Source of the DNA: Pogona vitticeps
Taxonomy: Eukaryota; Chordata; Lepidosauria; Squamata; Agamidae
Assembly (NCBI RefSeq): GCF_051106095.1
Contig: NC_135787.1
Location: forward strand, 177,131,501-177,195,500
DNA length: 64,000 nucleotides
Direction: 5' to 3'
Positions 1-13,256 of the stretch are shown piece by piece. The notes beneath the pieces were generated by a model, which made no database searches, was not told where the DNA came from, and saw only the letters and a list, made by a program, of their open reading frames with translations. The number at the start of each line of letters is the position of its first letter. The stretch's first letter is position 1. Position numbers and translations under genes: made by a program.

Positions 1-390
1 AATTACAGCAAACTGAATATGCATTTAAAGAAAAGAAAAAGTAAAGGTCTTATGACCGAATTCATCTAGCCTTTTTTTGTAGCTTGTTTACTTCCTTCAA
101 CTACTATCTTCTTCTTTAACTAATGTCAACTGAAGCGTTTGACAAGCACTGCATACAGTAGGAGTTTCCTGGCCTCATAAAAAAACCTGATTGCCCCCAA
201 ACCACAAAAGGTATTTCAAATTGGTATGATGTGAGAAACGCTGTCAGGGTGAGAGAAACAACATCTGCTCATGATCATGACATTGCATTTCTGCTGTTTC
301 CTACTGCAACTACGGCAGCTACTCAGATTTCAGTATAATGACAGCTTACCACATAAATTAATACAAAGTTGAAAAAACCCCAAAAGATTG

Positions 391-642
391 TCATGAATCA
401 GAACTGACTTGGCAGCACATATTAAGGAATGTCAGCTTTGGTTGAACTTGGAAACTTTGCACTACCCTCCTTTATGACTTAACTACTTGTGTCTCAACCA
501 AGATGCACATTTACCTATATAAGACGGATGCTTCCTGTGCTGAGGGAGTCTCTTTCTTTAGAGATGCTCCTCACAGCTGCTGCATTCAATAAACCCGTTA
601 TTTCACTGCCATTTCCTTCCTTAAGATAACTTCAACTCTACA
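391..642 (+). mobile_element. Possible solo LTR of an old endogenous retrovirus or LTR element (fossil)
   Basis: Seen: a TATA-like box (TATATAAG) near 518, then about 70 bases on an AATAAA signal near 588, with a possible TGT start and ACA end. This spacing is typical of an LTR. No clear target duplication and no internal genes next to it. It reads as an old, degraded single LTR; the family cannot be named and the ends are approximate. Confidence 0.3.
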
Positions 643-3600
643 GATCTAAAAGCTTCCACTTCGTTATTAACAACTTTTGATTAATTCAAAATTTGATTAA
701 TTGGATTAATTCTAGTAGTACAGTACAGTAAACCTCTATTGGCATAAAACAGTGTGGACAAGGAATTAAGACACAAGGGGAGAAGAATCACAAAGCGGAT
801 AAACATAGTCAGCATTAAATGAGGAAGTACAAAATAATGAGAGGGAAATGAGGTAAAGAAATGTCCTACGTCATGAGGCAACAGTGAGTTTCATAATTAT
901 AGCTAAATAATTTGCCACCACCTCAGTGAGGGGGGCACAGTGATCACTCAAAAAAATAGGGAGGAGATCAGGGGAAAAGTCCGAAAAGAGAATCAACCAA
1001 TGATCTAAAAGGAGTTTCCGAAGGCAGTAATGTGCTGATTAATTCAATCCTACAGTTTGTTCTGCTTTTGTCCTTCCCAAATAGTAAGAGGGGCTAATAA
1101 TGTGAAATGGCCCAGACATCATTTGAGCTCTTAGGGGGGTGCACAAGAGATGCTTCTCAATTCAATACAGAAATCTCAAATCTTTTGATCAGAATGCCAC
1201 AACAGTGTTTCATGTATAGGATTTTAAAATGTCATATTCAATTGAAGTCCACAGGGGGGCAGCAATATTAGGATTGCCTTTGAACCATGTATTATATTGG
1301 TTACTACATTATTATAGTAACTTGTTTACAATATTTATGTACCAGCTCTACTAGGTTTAAGGTGATAACCAACAGGAAACAAACGATAAAAACAGTTAAT
1401 ATGGTCATAAAGCTGAATTATAATAGCAATAATTATAACATTATGAATCCCATTTCCAATCAGCAGTCACAAGCATTTTGAGACAGACAGTCCCATAGTT
1501 TGAAAGCAAATGCAGTAAAAACGCCAGCTCCCCTGCTCCTTCTCATAGCTTCATTTACATTTAATATGTGCCCACAGCTTCATTTCTTTCAAGGGAAGGA
1601 TGGACAGTGTTTCTGGCCTTACCAGCATTTTGCATCTTGTGAGTGGGGAAGTCATTTGCACCAAGTCTGTCAAGTGCTTATGAAGATACAGGTGTTTTTG
1701 AGATAACTGTCTACTGTTTATAAAAAAAAATATTTACATAGAAATTCAACAAAACTCAATGGGGCTTACCTCCAAGTAAAATTTACACAAGCTTGCAATC
1801 ATAGTTGAATAACTGGCCCATCAGAAAAAATGTTCACCTTAAACATAGAAATGTGGAGTAGTCTGCCTTTTCAAATATTACCCCAGATTTTTTTATTATT
1901 TGTCTTACTACTGTGATAGTGATAATGGTGGTTACTAGTTGCAACGGTTTCAAAGTTTCAGTCATTTAAAGGGCTCCACCATGGCTGGACAAACAATGGT
2001 AATAGAGGAACAGCTAATAATTATGGTTTAGCCAGCATGGTAAAATATCATGGATATAATTTGGCTGTTATGACAAAAAATCAAATTATTACGTTATGGG
2101 AAAGTACGGATCAATATTAGCTCCAATATATTCCCTGTTGCCCTAGTTATCAACAGTATACAATTTCAAGGAACTCAAGAGGAAAAGAATTATTTGATTT
2201 AATTGAAGGACAATCTGGCAAAATTTAAGGATTTTATTACATGTTTACTTTGTATCTTTAATTTTTCAAGTTTCATTAGATCAGGAGATACATTCAAGAT
2301 GTAGTCAAGAAATCATATGGGATATCTATCTTCAGGGACTATTCCCCTTTTGGAATCTATTAATTTCTGTTACACAAATTGCTTTTAAAAATACATTTAT
2401 AGTCTTGGATATAAATAGCTCTTATTTCTAGGGGTAAAACAAAAATGGGGAATTGAACTTGGGACATATATTTAAAGATTGTTGGGAAAGAGTATCAAGA
2501 TACTTGAGTGTGCATGAAATGTAAATTCATAGGCGAACACCTCTAAGATAATACTGTATACAGTACACATGTTACATTATTGTTATATATATACCTTTGA
2601 GTCACCAGGGATGTACAGGAGGAAAAGTGTTTTTTTCAGGGTCTTTTGAGGGATTTTTCTTTTGGTTTCAGGTTGATTTGGGCACAAATCCAAAAATACT
2701 CAAAATGTTTCCATTATGTTTTTTAGTGTTAAAGCCAAGTGAGCCCTACACAACCCCACAATGAATCCAAAAAAGCAGGGACAAGGCAACAGACAATCAT
2801 CTACTCTAAAAGTGGACAACAACTAATCTAGAAAGTAATCCAAAAGTTGAAGAACAAAACTAAGATTTCAAAGAAATTTAATTCACAATGGAGTAAGAGC
2901 AACAGCAGTACCACTAGGACGCCACCATGGAATAAATCCAGTCCAAAATGGAGGTCAGAGGAGCTCTTTCATCAGCAACAGAGAACAAGTCACCAAGCAG
3001 CTAAGAGCAGCCACTCAATTCTCTATGCCTTTTAAAGATTCAGACTATCCACCCACACCTTCCAGGTTCTTCTTTAAATACTGGCAACTGACAGTCCTCT
3101 TTGCTATTATTTGCTGGAATCAAATGAGATGATTTTGCACACAAGAGCCACATGGTTTCATTAACCTCTTTTAGAACCCAAATATGTTGCATTCTGGAGG
3201 CTTTCTATCATAAACTCATGAAAGACTCTCTGTACATCAGCCATTATAAGTCATTTTGGCTTTAATCTAGTTGATCATTAGTGACACTGCATTCATACTT
3301 TTCCTCTGCTCTTCCCCAGTAGCTGACTAACTGCTTTCTAACCTAGGATTCTCCCAGCATTATCACTTGTTTCACTTTGGATTGGTCATCATAGAGTTCT
3401 CAAGGTAAGAAATGTGTGGTTTACTACTGCCTTCTACTGCACAGTACTAACAAGGAGCTAGCTTGAGTGTCACCTTTGCTGTTTGCGAAAGATTCTCCAC
3501 CAGTGTTGCCTTCTACTACTGTAGCTGCTGAGTAGTTGCCCTCAAGGAACATCTCCATTCTCATCAGGATTGGAACTATCCATTCTCTTATGCTCATCTT

Positions 3601-3699
3601 ACAATTTTTCATAAAGTGGATGCATCTCAATCTGGTATCTCAGTTTTCACCATTCCACCTCAGGTGACCCTCGTAAAAGTCCAGACTGGAAATGAAGTT

Positions 3700-4265
3700 T
3701 CCTGATGGCACTGCTTTTAGTTCTCCTGACACACTCAAACCCCTTATACTATTTCAAATGCACCCAGGCAGCTGTCACTAGAGCTCTTCCTTATATGGTA
3801 AGAAACAGATTTCCAAAACTTCACTTAAAAACTTATCTAGGCAGGAAATCCAAAACATTAAGCCTGCAGATTCAGCTTAGCTTATTTATTTATTTACTGT
3901 ATGTATGTATGTATGTATGTATGTATGTATGTATGTATGTATGTATGTATGTATGTATGTATGTATGTATGTATGTATGTATGTATTTATTTATTTATTT
4001 ATTTATACCCCACCTATCTGGACTACCAGACCACTCTAGGCAGCTTAGCTAGCCTACTTGATCAAGTTTGCCATTTTAAATGTTTTAAATTTTCTTATGC
4101 AAATATATTTTTATGCTTTAACTGTACTGTGTATTTGTAATTTATTATTTTTATTTTCCATTTTGTTAAATTGTATTTTAATTATGTTGATTTTTTTATG
4201 TTGTAAACTGCCCAGAGTGGCCTTTGGCCAGATGGGTGGTATAAAAATGAAACAAACAAGCAAAT
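3700..4265 (+). mobile_element. L2-type LINE 3' end interrupted by an opposite L2 tail and a TATG microsatellite
   Basis: The left part encodes the end of an L2 reverse transcriptase ORF (residues like LHLKTYLGRK). The right part is the L2 3' UTR ending in TGTAAACTGCCCAGAGTGG and GGTGGTATAAAAATG. Between them, at about 3885-4050, lies a minus-strand L2-type tail (TACCCCACCTATCTGG, then CTCTAGGCAGC) whose A/T-rich end has grown into roughly 20 units of TATG plus TTTA repeats. So one 3' end has inserted into another. Confidence 0.7.
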
Positions 4266-4970
4266 AAACAGTTGAGAAGCCGCTAATCACCCAAACTCTT
4301 ACATAGTCAGGCACTTTCATTTCTGCTTTTCTCATTTACACAGTACAGTACTTTCCTTCTCTTATCTGCCTACACAACTGGCTTGCATGAATGAAATGGC
4401 TTTTGTTTGCTTCCACAAGAACAATGGTATCCTACATGTTGATTGATTGCACGTGTACTGCTGGGTAAAGCATGGTGATTGCGGACATCTCTAAAATTAA
4501 TCAGGAGGAAGGAAATAATTAAATAGTATCTTTATGCATAAATTAAACTAATGTAGACCCATCAATCAAATGCTATCTGACATTTTGAAGAAAGCTGGAG
4601 TCTTCTAAATAAACAATGGAAGAGACAACAACCTGCTGGCTAGGTTCCCTTAGGTATTCAGAACAGTTGTTTACTATGACTGGTGACTGATTTGTTGGAT
4701 TATGGAATGTCCTTATATAGTACCAGTATTGTCTTCATTTGTTCTGCTTCTGTAATGGTTCATTGTGTGAGTAGATGAACACTTTCTGAGACTATGAAAT
4801 AAAGCAGGTCCTACCAAACTGCACAAGTGCAAAGTATAGGGTGATCTCCATACTGTACTTGCAACAGGAAGCAAAAGATCATATGGTTCATTATCCCAGC
4901 ATGGCATTACGCTCTATGATGTAAAACAAGATACATGTTTGTAGTCACTGTTTCCTTATATAAGCATATA

Positions 4971-5362
4971 CTGTATTTTTCCGTGTATAAGATGCTATTT
5001 TTTCCTAAGATCATTACACTAAAAATTGAGGGGCGTCTTTTACATGGAAGTAAGCTGACATAGCTGAGGACAGAACAAAACAGCACATACCTTGCCTCTG
5101 TAAACAGGCTTCCTTCAGTCACAAGGCTTAGCTTCCTACAGTCAGGAGACTTAGCTTCCACCAATCACAGGCCTCATGGAATTGGTGTCAGCTGATGCTG
5201 TATAAACCAATTGTATAAACCAACTTGTAGGTGGAACCTGTAGGCTCAGATTCAACAGGGACTCAAAATGTCTGATGTTCTGAGCCCAGAGGCTGAATAC
5301 TCAAAACTACATTTTCTTAATTTTCGCGTTAGAAAAGCGTGGGGGGTGTCTTATAAACAGGG
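4971..5362. mobile_element. Tc/mariner-like non-autonomous DNA element
   Basis: Left end is TA then CTGTATTTTTCCGTGTATAA; the right end carries the inverted motif GTGTCTTATAAACAGG, shortened and diverged. Ends of the type 'CCGTGTATAAGA' are known in Tc2/Kanga-like mariner elements, so that superfamily is the best guess. No transposase is visible between the ends. Confidence 0.5.
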
Positions 5363-5369
5363 GCGTGTG

Positions 5370-6225
5370 TGAGGCTGTTGGTGACAGCAAGGCTCATCTC
5401 ACGGGAGTGCCGTCCCTCCTGCTCTCTGCTGACAAGGAGGTGCAAACACCACCCATTTCCCCCTCCCAGGATGATTAGACCACCTGAGCAAAGCCCAGGG
5501 AGTGTGGAGGGGGAATTGAGAGGAATGTCTGTTGGAGAAGGCGGGCATATTTTGGCGGGAAGAGAACAACAGCCCCGGGTAGAAGTGTAGGCAGGGCTGG
5601 GGGATATAAAGAGGGGGAAGGACAGCTTGCCTCAGGGTTGGGAGTGGATAGGTCTAGAGGACCCATGGACTGGGAAGGTGGAGAAGCTGAGGGTCCCAAG
5701 AGAAGAGGCAGATGCCCGGAGAAGGAGTGAACTTACACCTAAGCCCTCTTATTGGGGGCAGCATGAGACGAAGGAGTGGAGGAAGATGTTGAGGGAGGAA
5801 AAAGAGAAGGTTGAGAGGGAATGGAGAGAGAGATTGGAATGGCTGGTGATGCTGGAGTAGCAGAGAGGTCCTTCAGGAGACTTTGGCCAGAGAATGCCTC
5901 CTCCTGAGACCTGATCTGGGCAGATGACCGGGACGAAGAAACAGTGACCCTATTGGAGGGGGAGAATGGACAATTATTAAATGCAGACTGTACCCTGGAC
6001 TGGCCAGGTTCCTGGAATACCCAGGAGACTAATCTGTTCAAAGTGGAAAACTGGAAGCCCCCTCCTAACCCGTAGTTAGAGGGAGATAATGGTTGGAATA
6101 CATTTGTAGATATAGGCTGCTTGTTAAATAATCCAGTAAATGTGACTCCAATTTCCAAACCAAGGAAGTCTGTCAATTTATTTGAAGAAATAGTGGAGCC
6201 AGGATTCAAACCCTCACAGCGTGTT
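5370..6225. other. Unclassified GC-rich segment, possibly retroelement-derived
   Basis: About 850 bases clearly richer in G and C than the surrounding intron. It has a TATA-like GGGATATAAAGAGGGGG near 5600, purine-rich stretches and short overlapping open frames on both strands. One open frame (5627-5860, plus) is rich in Glu, Arg and Lys with no domain I recognise. It could be the leader of a retroelement or an old promoter-like insertion. No protein function is proposed. Confidence 0.3.
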
Positions 6226-8762
6226 ATATATTGAAAAATACAGTAATATATTTTTCCTCTTTGTCTGCTCCAAATCCTAATTTAAAACATTGAAACTAAA
6301 GAAAACAAAGGAAAGGCATAATTTAATCAGGTGAAATAATTTAAAAATAACAAAAACTATTAAGCAATATTAAATGAAAGGCCACATCTTCCAGTTTTTC
6401 AAGTTAGTTGGTGACTTAAAGCACAACAAAACAGTTTCAAAATTTATACAAGCTCAAATCCAAGCAGCATTATTCGGATATGTCTGTCTACAAACACGGA
6501 TGGGTATGTTCTCTTGCTGCATGAGCTATTTCTCCACCCCTAAATTCACCATGTGCTGCTCAACAGCTAAAAATGTGGGCCGGGGGGGGGGGGGACAAGA
6601 GAAAATGTTTTATTTGTTCTTTCAGAAGTAGAAAATATACTGTAAAATGAAGAACATTTTTTTCATCATTGATTACACTACTGTGCTTTATCTCACCATC
6701 TGTCCTTCCTATCTGAAATCCTTATTGATATTTGCAATTGGTCAGGCTGCATGCATTAGCTATTGCTTTGGCAACAGCGAAGGTGATGCTGACTCACTCC
6801 CATAAGCTCTCCTCTGCAGTTCCTTACTACCCCCACTCCCTGAGATGCTCTCAAATTTATAATCTTCCTATCAGTTGCATAGCTGCACTATCACTTTTTA
6901 CACATGACAAAATGAAAAGTCAGCTGCAGATTTTAAAGCATCCCGCATGCACTGAAAATGAACAGTCCACTGCCATTGCTATTTGGGTTCCTGAACATTA
7001 CAATATACCTCAATTCAATTACTGAGTATCACCTTGACCTATTTTTATGGCAACAATACATATAATGGCACCTTCCTATAGGTCCCCATGTCCCAGCATA
7101 TGACTATATCTTTCCTGTAATGTTTGAAATGTTCTAAAATACCATGAACCAGCTTTCTCAGACAACTGTGTTAGATCAACAAAAAAGGGCCTGCCTGGCT
7201 TACTGCTGCCTGAACCAAAAGTGTACTCAAGTTAAACTCAGGGGTGACAACACAGACATTTACCTGAGGTTGATGCCAACTTCTCCATATTGCACCTCCA
7301 CATTTAAATTGCTACTCTGGTTCACACAGAATTGTCCTGGGATGGCGCATTTCAAGTGTCCAAACATCACAGTCCCTTTTCCCCTTCATCCTTCACTGCC
7401 ATTATCTTCCTATCTCTTTCACCACAGGCATTTAAATTCCTTCTTTTTTCCCCTTTAGCATTTAGCAAGTAAAATAGCATTAAATGAAAGCACTCAGTAA
7501 ACAATTGAAACACTGCTGAATCAGTTTAAAAATACAATTTACAAATTGTATAGCCAGTGTGAGAAGAAGAAGGCAAGAAAAAGTTGTATGGTTCATTCTC
7601 TCACCATGCCCCAATCTGTGCACCATCAATGATGTCATCTAGAAACACACAGTAACAGCCCTAAAGCACTGAAACAAATGATTACAGAAGCCAAAAAGCA
7701 AGACAAAATAATGTAAGTAGAAATGCTACCAAAAAAAACCTGAGCGAGCAAACAAAATATACAGTACCTAAAGATTAGTTCTGCTTCTATCTTAAACTGC
7801 TCAAAAATGCTTTGAGTAGCAAATTAAATCTGTTTCGTGGCTCTTGCCCATCCTGGCGACAAAAGGATAAGAATCTCCCTGGTCTGCTAGGGATCTGGCC
7901 AATCCCTCCAGATGCAACTGAAGGGCCACTCATGTTTGGACAGCTAATCATCTCCACCCTAAACCAAATTTAATCTAGACAATTTTGCAGGGTGAGGTGC
8001 CTTTATTAGCCATCGCATCAAGGCAGAAAATTCTCCTTTATAAGATGTGCAACAAATAAGTATATCAAACATTTAAAGATACATGGTAAAAACAAGAAGG
8101 CATCTTGGGGCACATTTAAAGGCTATCCACTTTATTGCAGCATACATTTTTGTGATTTAGAGTTCACTTCAAGCGCACAAAATATATCTTCATTTGGCAG
8201 ATACAAAGTTAACAGAAGGTAATAGTTGGCAGGTAATAGCATATATCATGTTGAGAAACAAGCGGGTGAACAAGTTCCTGATGGCATGACAGATTTTATT
8301 AGGTTATCACCAATTATGTTTTCAGCTTTTTCTTGCTGCTCTCCTGCTGAAGGCTAGATATCATCATTTCTATTCAGATTTGGATATGGTAGCTCTGAAC
8401 AATGATGCTGAGTTGCATTCAAAGAAATCTCCAGGCTTTTTCAATCAAAAAGGTCTTCCTTCTCCTACACTTTGCTGCCTTATTTTGCAGTGAATGATCA
8501 GCTGCAACAGTCTGTACTTTTCCTTTCTCATTATGAGATTGAAGTATTCTAGCTTTCTGCATTTATGCATGTTATGATTTCTTTGTCTTTATCTTAGTAT
8601 TACTACCCTTGTCAATCTCTCAATCTATTTTTTAGCATCCTCCAATAAATCCACAGCCTGAATGCTCCTATCTCTCTTATAGCAACTTGTTTTGAAGTCC
8701 ACAATTACATCACTAGTCTTGTTGTAAACAGTCAATGTATTTATTTGGTATACAGCAGGACT

Positions 8763-8870
8763 GTAGTATCCATGGGGGATTTGTCCCAAGCCCCTTCTGC
8801 CAATGGCAGAAAGTGTGGATATGGAAGCCCTTATATAGCATAGTCTCTGGTTCCTTCTAGTGGGTATATC
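8763..8870. mobile_element. Tigger/MER2-like DNA transposon fragment
   Basis: Contains GTATCCATGGGGGATTTGT and GTGGATATGGAAGCCC, which resemble the terminal part of Tigger-type (pogo-like) elements. Only one end is left, directly beside the tail of the L2 copy that starts near 8876. Confidence 0.45.
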
Positions 8871-8875
8871 TGGTA

Positions 8876-9860
8876 ATTATTTATTTTATTTATTTAAAAT
8901 AATTGTTTACCCTACATTTCTTCTTAAAAATTATCCAAGGCAGCTTACATCATGAAAAGATGGCTTACATTATTAAAAGACAATATTTAAAGCCAAAAAC
9001 AGGGAGTTTACAAAGGTGGCTTACATAACTAAAAATAATATTTGAAGCTAAAAATGGTAAGTATACAAATATTAAAAAGGATCAAATACTACACTGAGAA
9101 ATGGCAAACAAAAAACATATTCAAAGCAGTCTACTATTTAACAATCCATTTAAAAATCCCACCCAAGCAGACAGTCACTGAGGGAAAGCTGGCCGGAAGA
9201 AAAAGGTCTAGCCTGTTTGTGGAAGGACAGGAAAGATGAAGCCAGCCTGGCTTGCTGTGGGAAGGAGTCTGGGGGTAGCAACAGAGGAAGCCCTCTCCTG
9301 TGAAATTGCTGGGACTGAAAGGCCTCTCCTGATTATCTGAACACCTGAGAAGGCTCATAATGGGAGACACAGTCTTTGAGATTGGACCTGTGCCATTTAG
9401 GGCTTCATAGGTTAGAACCGGCACTTTAAATTGTGCCCAGAAATGGATTGGCAGCCAGTGGAGCTGTAACAGGGAGGTTAAATCGTCCCTGTAAGCAGCT
9501 GCTACTTTTTGGACTGATAAAGTTTCCTGACACTTTCTATAGGCAGCCTCCCCCTCATAGAGTGTGTTATAGTACATCTGAGATGTAACTAAGGCATGTG
9601 TCACCGTTGCTGGATCAGACCTCCCATGGATCCGGCACAACTGGTGCACTAGTTTTAGTTGTGCTGATGCCACTCCTGGCCGCTGCCAAAATCTGGGCAT
9701 CCAGACTCAGGGATGAATCCAGGAGCTACCCCCAAGCTGTGCACCTGTGTTTTAAGAGGGAGTGTAACCCCATCCAGCATAGGCTGCATTCCTATTCCTT
9801 GATCTGCCTTTCAACCAGACACAACAATGGCTTGTCTGGATTAAGAAACCCATATTTCTG
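8876..9860 (-). mobile_element. L2-type LINE, 3' part of ORF2 and 3' UTR
   Basis: The minus-strand translation of 9134-9700 has the conserved end of an L2 ORF2: ALVTSQMYYNTLYEG, LLQLHWLPIHFWAQFKV and LTYEALNGTGP. The segment 9700-9860 continues upstream into the reverse transcriptase C-terminal region. The low-coordinate end is the 3' UTR with the AAGGCAGCTTAC motif (reverse sense) and an A/T-rich tail. It is 5'-truncated and carries substitutions, stops and small indels; not functional. Confidence 0.8.
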
Positions 9861-10687
9861 GGCTTTTTAATTCAATATTTTGAGGCAGAGGATAAGTCAA
9901 ACCACGGGTACTGATCCCACGTATACGACACTCCTATTGCACTTAGGAACTCTCCAAAGAACCACCACAGAGAATCACCAGAATCCTACTGTGCTTTCAA
10001 TAAGCAGCAGGTTCTGCCAATTACATAACATAGGATCACATAGGTTGTGCAAGCATTGCTATTGGGTAAGCAACGATCCCCATGAAGAATAGACACCTTC
10101 CCACTGTCAATGACAAGACTTGGAGAAGCAGCACAATCCTCTTTTGATGCAATCAAGTTGTTCTCCCATTTACGCAGTGTTTTTCTAAAAAATAAGCATT
10201 CTTAGAGCCCACAAATTATGTTTATAGGCAAAACGGATGTCAACATGGTGACAAAGGATTTTATTTCTCAATGGAAGAACAGAGAGAGAGAAAGGACATT
10301 TAAAACTTACGAAATCTTGGCTACACAGCTTGGCCGCAGCAGGTTAGTGAAGGCTAAACAGGGTCAACCATGAGGCTCGTTATACCAATTTGGTGTGATC
10401 CTCACATCCAAATGACATACGGACATTAATCAACCCTATTTGGTTTTCACCACCTCACTGTAAATTTGCCAGATGGGGCTTAAGAAAAGAGACATTTCAG
10501 GACATTGGCAAATTAAATACTTCCTTGGCTCCATGGAGGGGCCAAGGAAGTAGAATTTTTTTAAAAAAAATCTACTTCCTTGTGATCCAGAAAATATGCC
10601 AATGTGGGCAGGCTGTCGACTGGACCTTTAAGGAAAAAAAATAACAAAAATCCCTCTTGTTGCCCCTTTCTGTCTCCTCCACATCCT

Positions 10688-10837
10688 AGAGGAAGTTTTC
10701 ATTTGTCTTTTATTTTTTAAAAGTGATGCAGCATATATGCACTGCTCTAATATATACGTATCTAATATATATATTAGAGCAGTGCATATACGCTGCATCA
10801 CTTTAAAAAAATAAAAGACAAATGAAAAACTTCCTCT
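10688..10837. repeat. Near-perfect 150-bp inverted repeat (hairpin)
   Basis: The left arm (10688 to about 10756) starts AGAGGAAGTTTTCATTTGTC; the right arm (about 10768-10837) is its near-exact reverse complement, ending GACAAATGAAAAACTTCCTC. Arms of about 69 bases are separated by about 11 bases. It may be a foldback MITE or a local inverted duplication. A smaller inverted pair (ACTTCCTTGGC / GCCAAGGAAGT) lies just left at about 10520-10552. Confidence 0.75.
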
Positions 10838-12466
10838 TAATTTCAGCAATATAATTTAGGGCAGGGGGTTATTTTGTTGCTACTAATATTAAGGGACAGG
10901 TGTTAGAAATCCCTGCCAATCCACAGCAAATTATACAGAGATCTGCTTAACTGGGGTCCGGAAATCCAAGCAGTTGGGGAGTGCTCAGAATGCCATTTCA
11001 ATATGAAAGCACCCGCCCTCTGGATCCACCTTCTGCCCTCTCCATCAGCTGGGAACTAGAATGCTTGCAGCTTTGTATCCAAGAAAGTGGATATACTCAG
11101 CATATTGCTGCCTACCCAGAAGGTGAAACAGGACAGGCATCAAGTTCGATATACACTGCTGCAAACCTATAGCTGGTATGATCTCCAAAGAGATCAAATA
11201 TATCTGGTAGTGGTGGTTTTGGAATTATCATCATAATGTTGGTAGTAAATGTTAAACTTTAAAGGATTCTTTATTTAAATGCATAGAATGTGAGCAAATT
11301 TGAATGGCACTTTTATTGGCAAAATTCTCTTTGTGGATTTAAGGATAGTGACTTCTCTACTTTTAGGCACAGAACTTGTTACGTAACAGACACAAAGTTT
11401 TAACAGGATTGTGACTGACCCCTAATCCCTAAATCAAGACTTTTTGCCAACTGCTTATGAAAAGATAATCCATCTTTCTATAATAGGCAGTTTGCCTTTT
11501 CTTTCACTTCAAAAGCAGCTCTATCCCACTTTTAGTTCGACCTGAACAATTCTGAGGCTGCCCCTGTCTGCCTAACCCCAGCTAAATTCAGTAAAGCATT
11601 TTCAGACATAAAAAGCGAACATCTTTCTTTTGCTTATGTACAGCAGTAAACAAAAATGAGTCTTGGAATCCTTGCCCTGAGATTCGCTATGGGTCTGCTT
11701 GGAGACCCATAGTGTAACAGTCTCCCAAGATTCAAGCTGATATCCTGAGACCAGATGACCTTAACTCTGAATGTTTTATTGAATTGGTGCAACATAATGA
11801 CATGACAATTTGTTTTCATAAATGGTCACATGCGGTAGTGCATATGGCAATTTAAAAATTTATATTTTTACTACATTAAAAGATTATGGTCCTGGAAAGA
11901 AAGTCCAAATGCTACATTTCTTCCTAGCAAAGTAATATCAGCTTTAAGACTATGTTTAGTCAAAGAACAGTAAAATGTACATGTTTCTGAGCCACTTCTG
12001 AAAGTCACCATGGATAGCTGGAGCAGCTTGTATTATAATGACATTTGGGACCAAGCTAGATGACTCAGTACAAAAAGCAGCTCTAGGGGTTTTCAAGAAA
12101 ACCTTAACATCTACAATCTTGGATGCCATCGTCTGTATACATAGTCTCTCTCTTGTATATAAATATGAGAGAAAAATTGATTGTCCTTTCTATGGTTTGG
12201 GTCTCCTTGAAGCTGCTGTTTGCCTGAATTGAAACATGTATGTTAATTGCATTAGTAAATTAAGTAATCTCTGGTTTGACCCTATAGCAAGTAATTAAGT
12301 AGCCAAGTTTGACAACAGAGCCTAGAAAGGAGTTTTGTGATGAGAGACACTTCTCCTTCATGATATGAGGAGGGGATGGGGAATGACAACACACCCTCAC
12401 TGTCAGCTGGAATTTGTCAGTTGGGAATGGTAGAGCCTGAGAGAGTGAAAAGAAAGCAGAGTCAAT

Positions 12467-12726
12467 GGCTGAAATCCTGTTGCTTAGTGTAGTAAGTTGC
12501 TGTAAAGTAAGCCCATTGAATCATTGGGAATTTGATGAATCAACGCCTCTTTAAGTTCCATTCAATCAAATGGGTCTATTCTAGTTGTAATTTACTATGC
12601 TAAAGTAGGCTGTAACTAGAGTAAGCTTATTTGAATCAATGGAATCTACAGAAAAGTTGACTCACAAAAGCCCCACTGATTCTACTGCAGGTATAGCTCC
12701 TATGGACTACTGTATTTGGTTCAGCC
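12467..12726. mobile_element. Palindromic MITE, family A, copy 1
   Basis: Starts GGCTGAAATCCTGTTGCTTA and ends with a diverged inverted copy (TTTGGTTCAGCC). The interior is also an inverted repeat: TCAAATGGGTCTATTCTAGT faces ACTAGAGTAAGCTTATTTGA. The same ends and interior occur at 36669-37790 and, in pieces, near 13216, 16346 and 52672, so this is a dispersed non-autonomous family with no coding capacity. Superfamily not determined. Confidence 0.65.
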
Positions 12727-13215
12727 CACTGGATGGGGAAATCTTAGGAAGAGGCTATGATTCAAGATTTGAGTTGAGAAATAGCAGGAAATGCTGTTTC
12801 CCTCAAGATTTATAAGGCTCATATCACCTTGGTTTAGTTAGTATAACTTCAATATGTTTGTGCAAGAACATTGGGAGGGTGAATACATGTAGTGATCTTA
12901 TGGATTTGCATTTTAAGACTTTTAAAGACCATATACTTGGAGCTATTTTATTTGTATGATGTATCCTTTACTTTGGTCAATATCTAGAACTTCGTTCTTA
13001 TTTGGCTTCAAAAACACATTTTTATTTTTCCTTATTTGTTCAGGCAACTCCTCTGGTGCTGATGAAAAGAATTTGGAGTGTGCAAATTGTAGCATTCTAG
13101 TTTTCGGCTGTATTTAGATCACTATTATTGTTTTATATATATAAAGAAAATCATTGTTGTAAAGCTTGAGTTTGGAATTTAAATTATAATTATACAGGCC
13201 CATAGAATCAGAGAA

Positions 13216-13256
13216 TGTAACCCAATTTACTATGCTAAGCAACATAATTTCAGTCA
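13216..13256. mobile_element. Terminal fragment of MITE family A
   Basis: ATTTACTATGCTAAGCAACA followed by TAATTTCAG matches the right end of the family seen complete at 37762-37790. Only the end remains. Confidence 0.5.

Noticed and set aside
3705-4140. Open frames with MYVC repeats
   Set aside because: Translation of the TATG microsatellite in an L2 tail.
5739-6209. 156-codon minus-strand open frame
   Set aside because: Ser/Pro-rich with no known domain, in an unclassified GC-rich block; no promoter or splice evidence on that strand.
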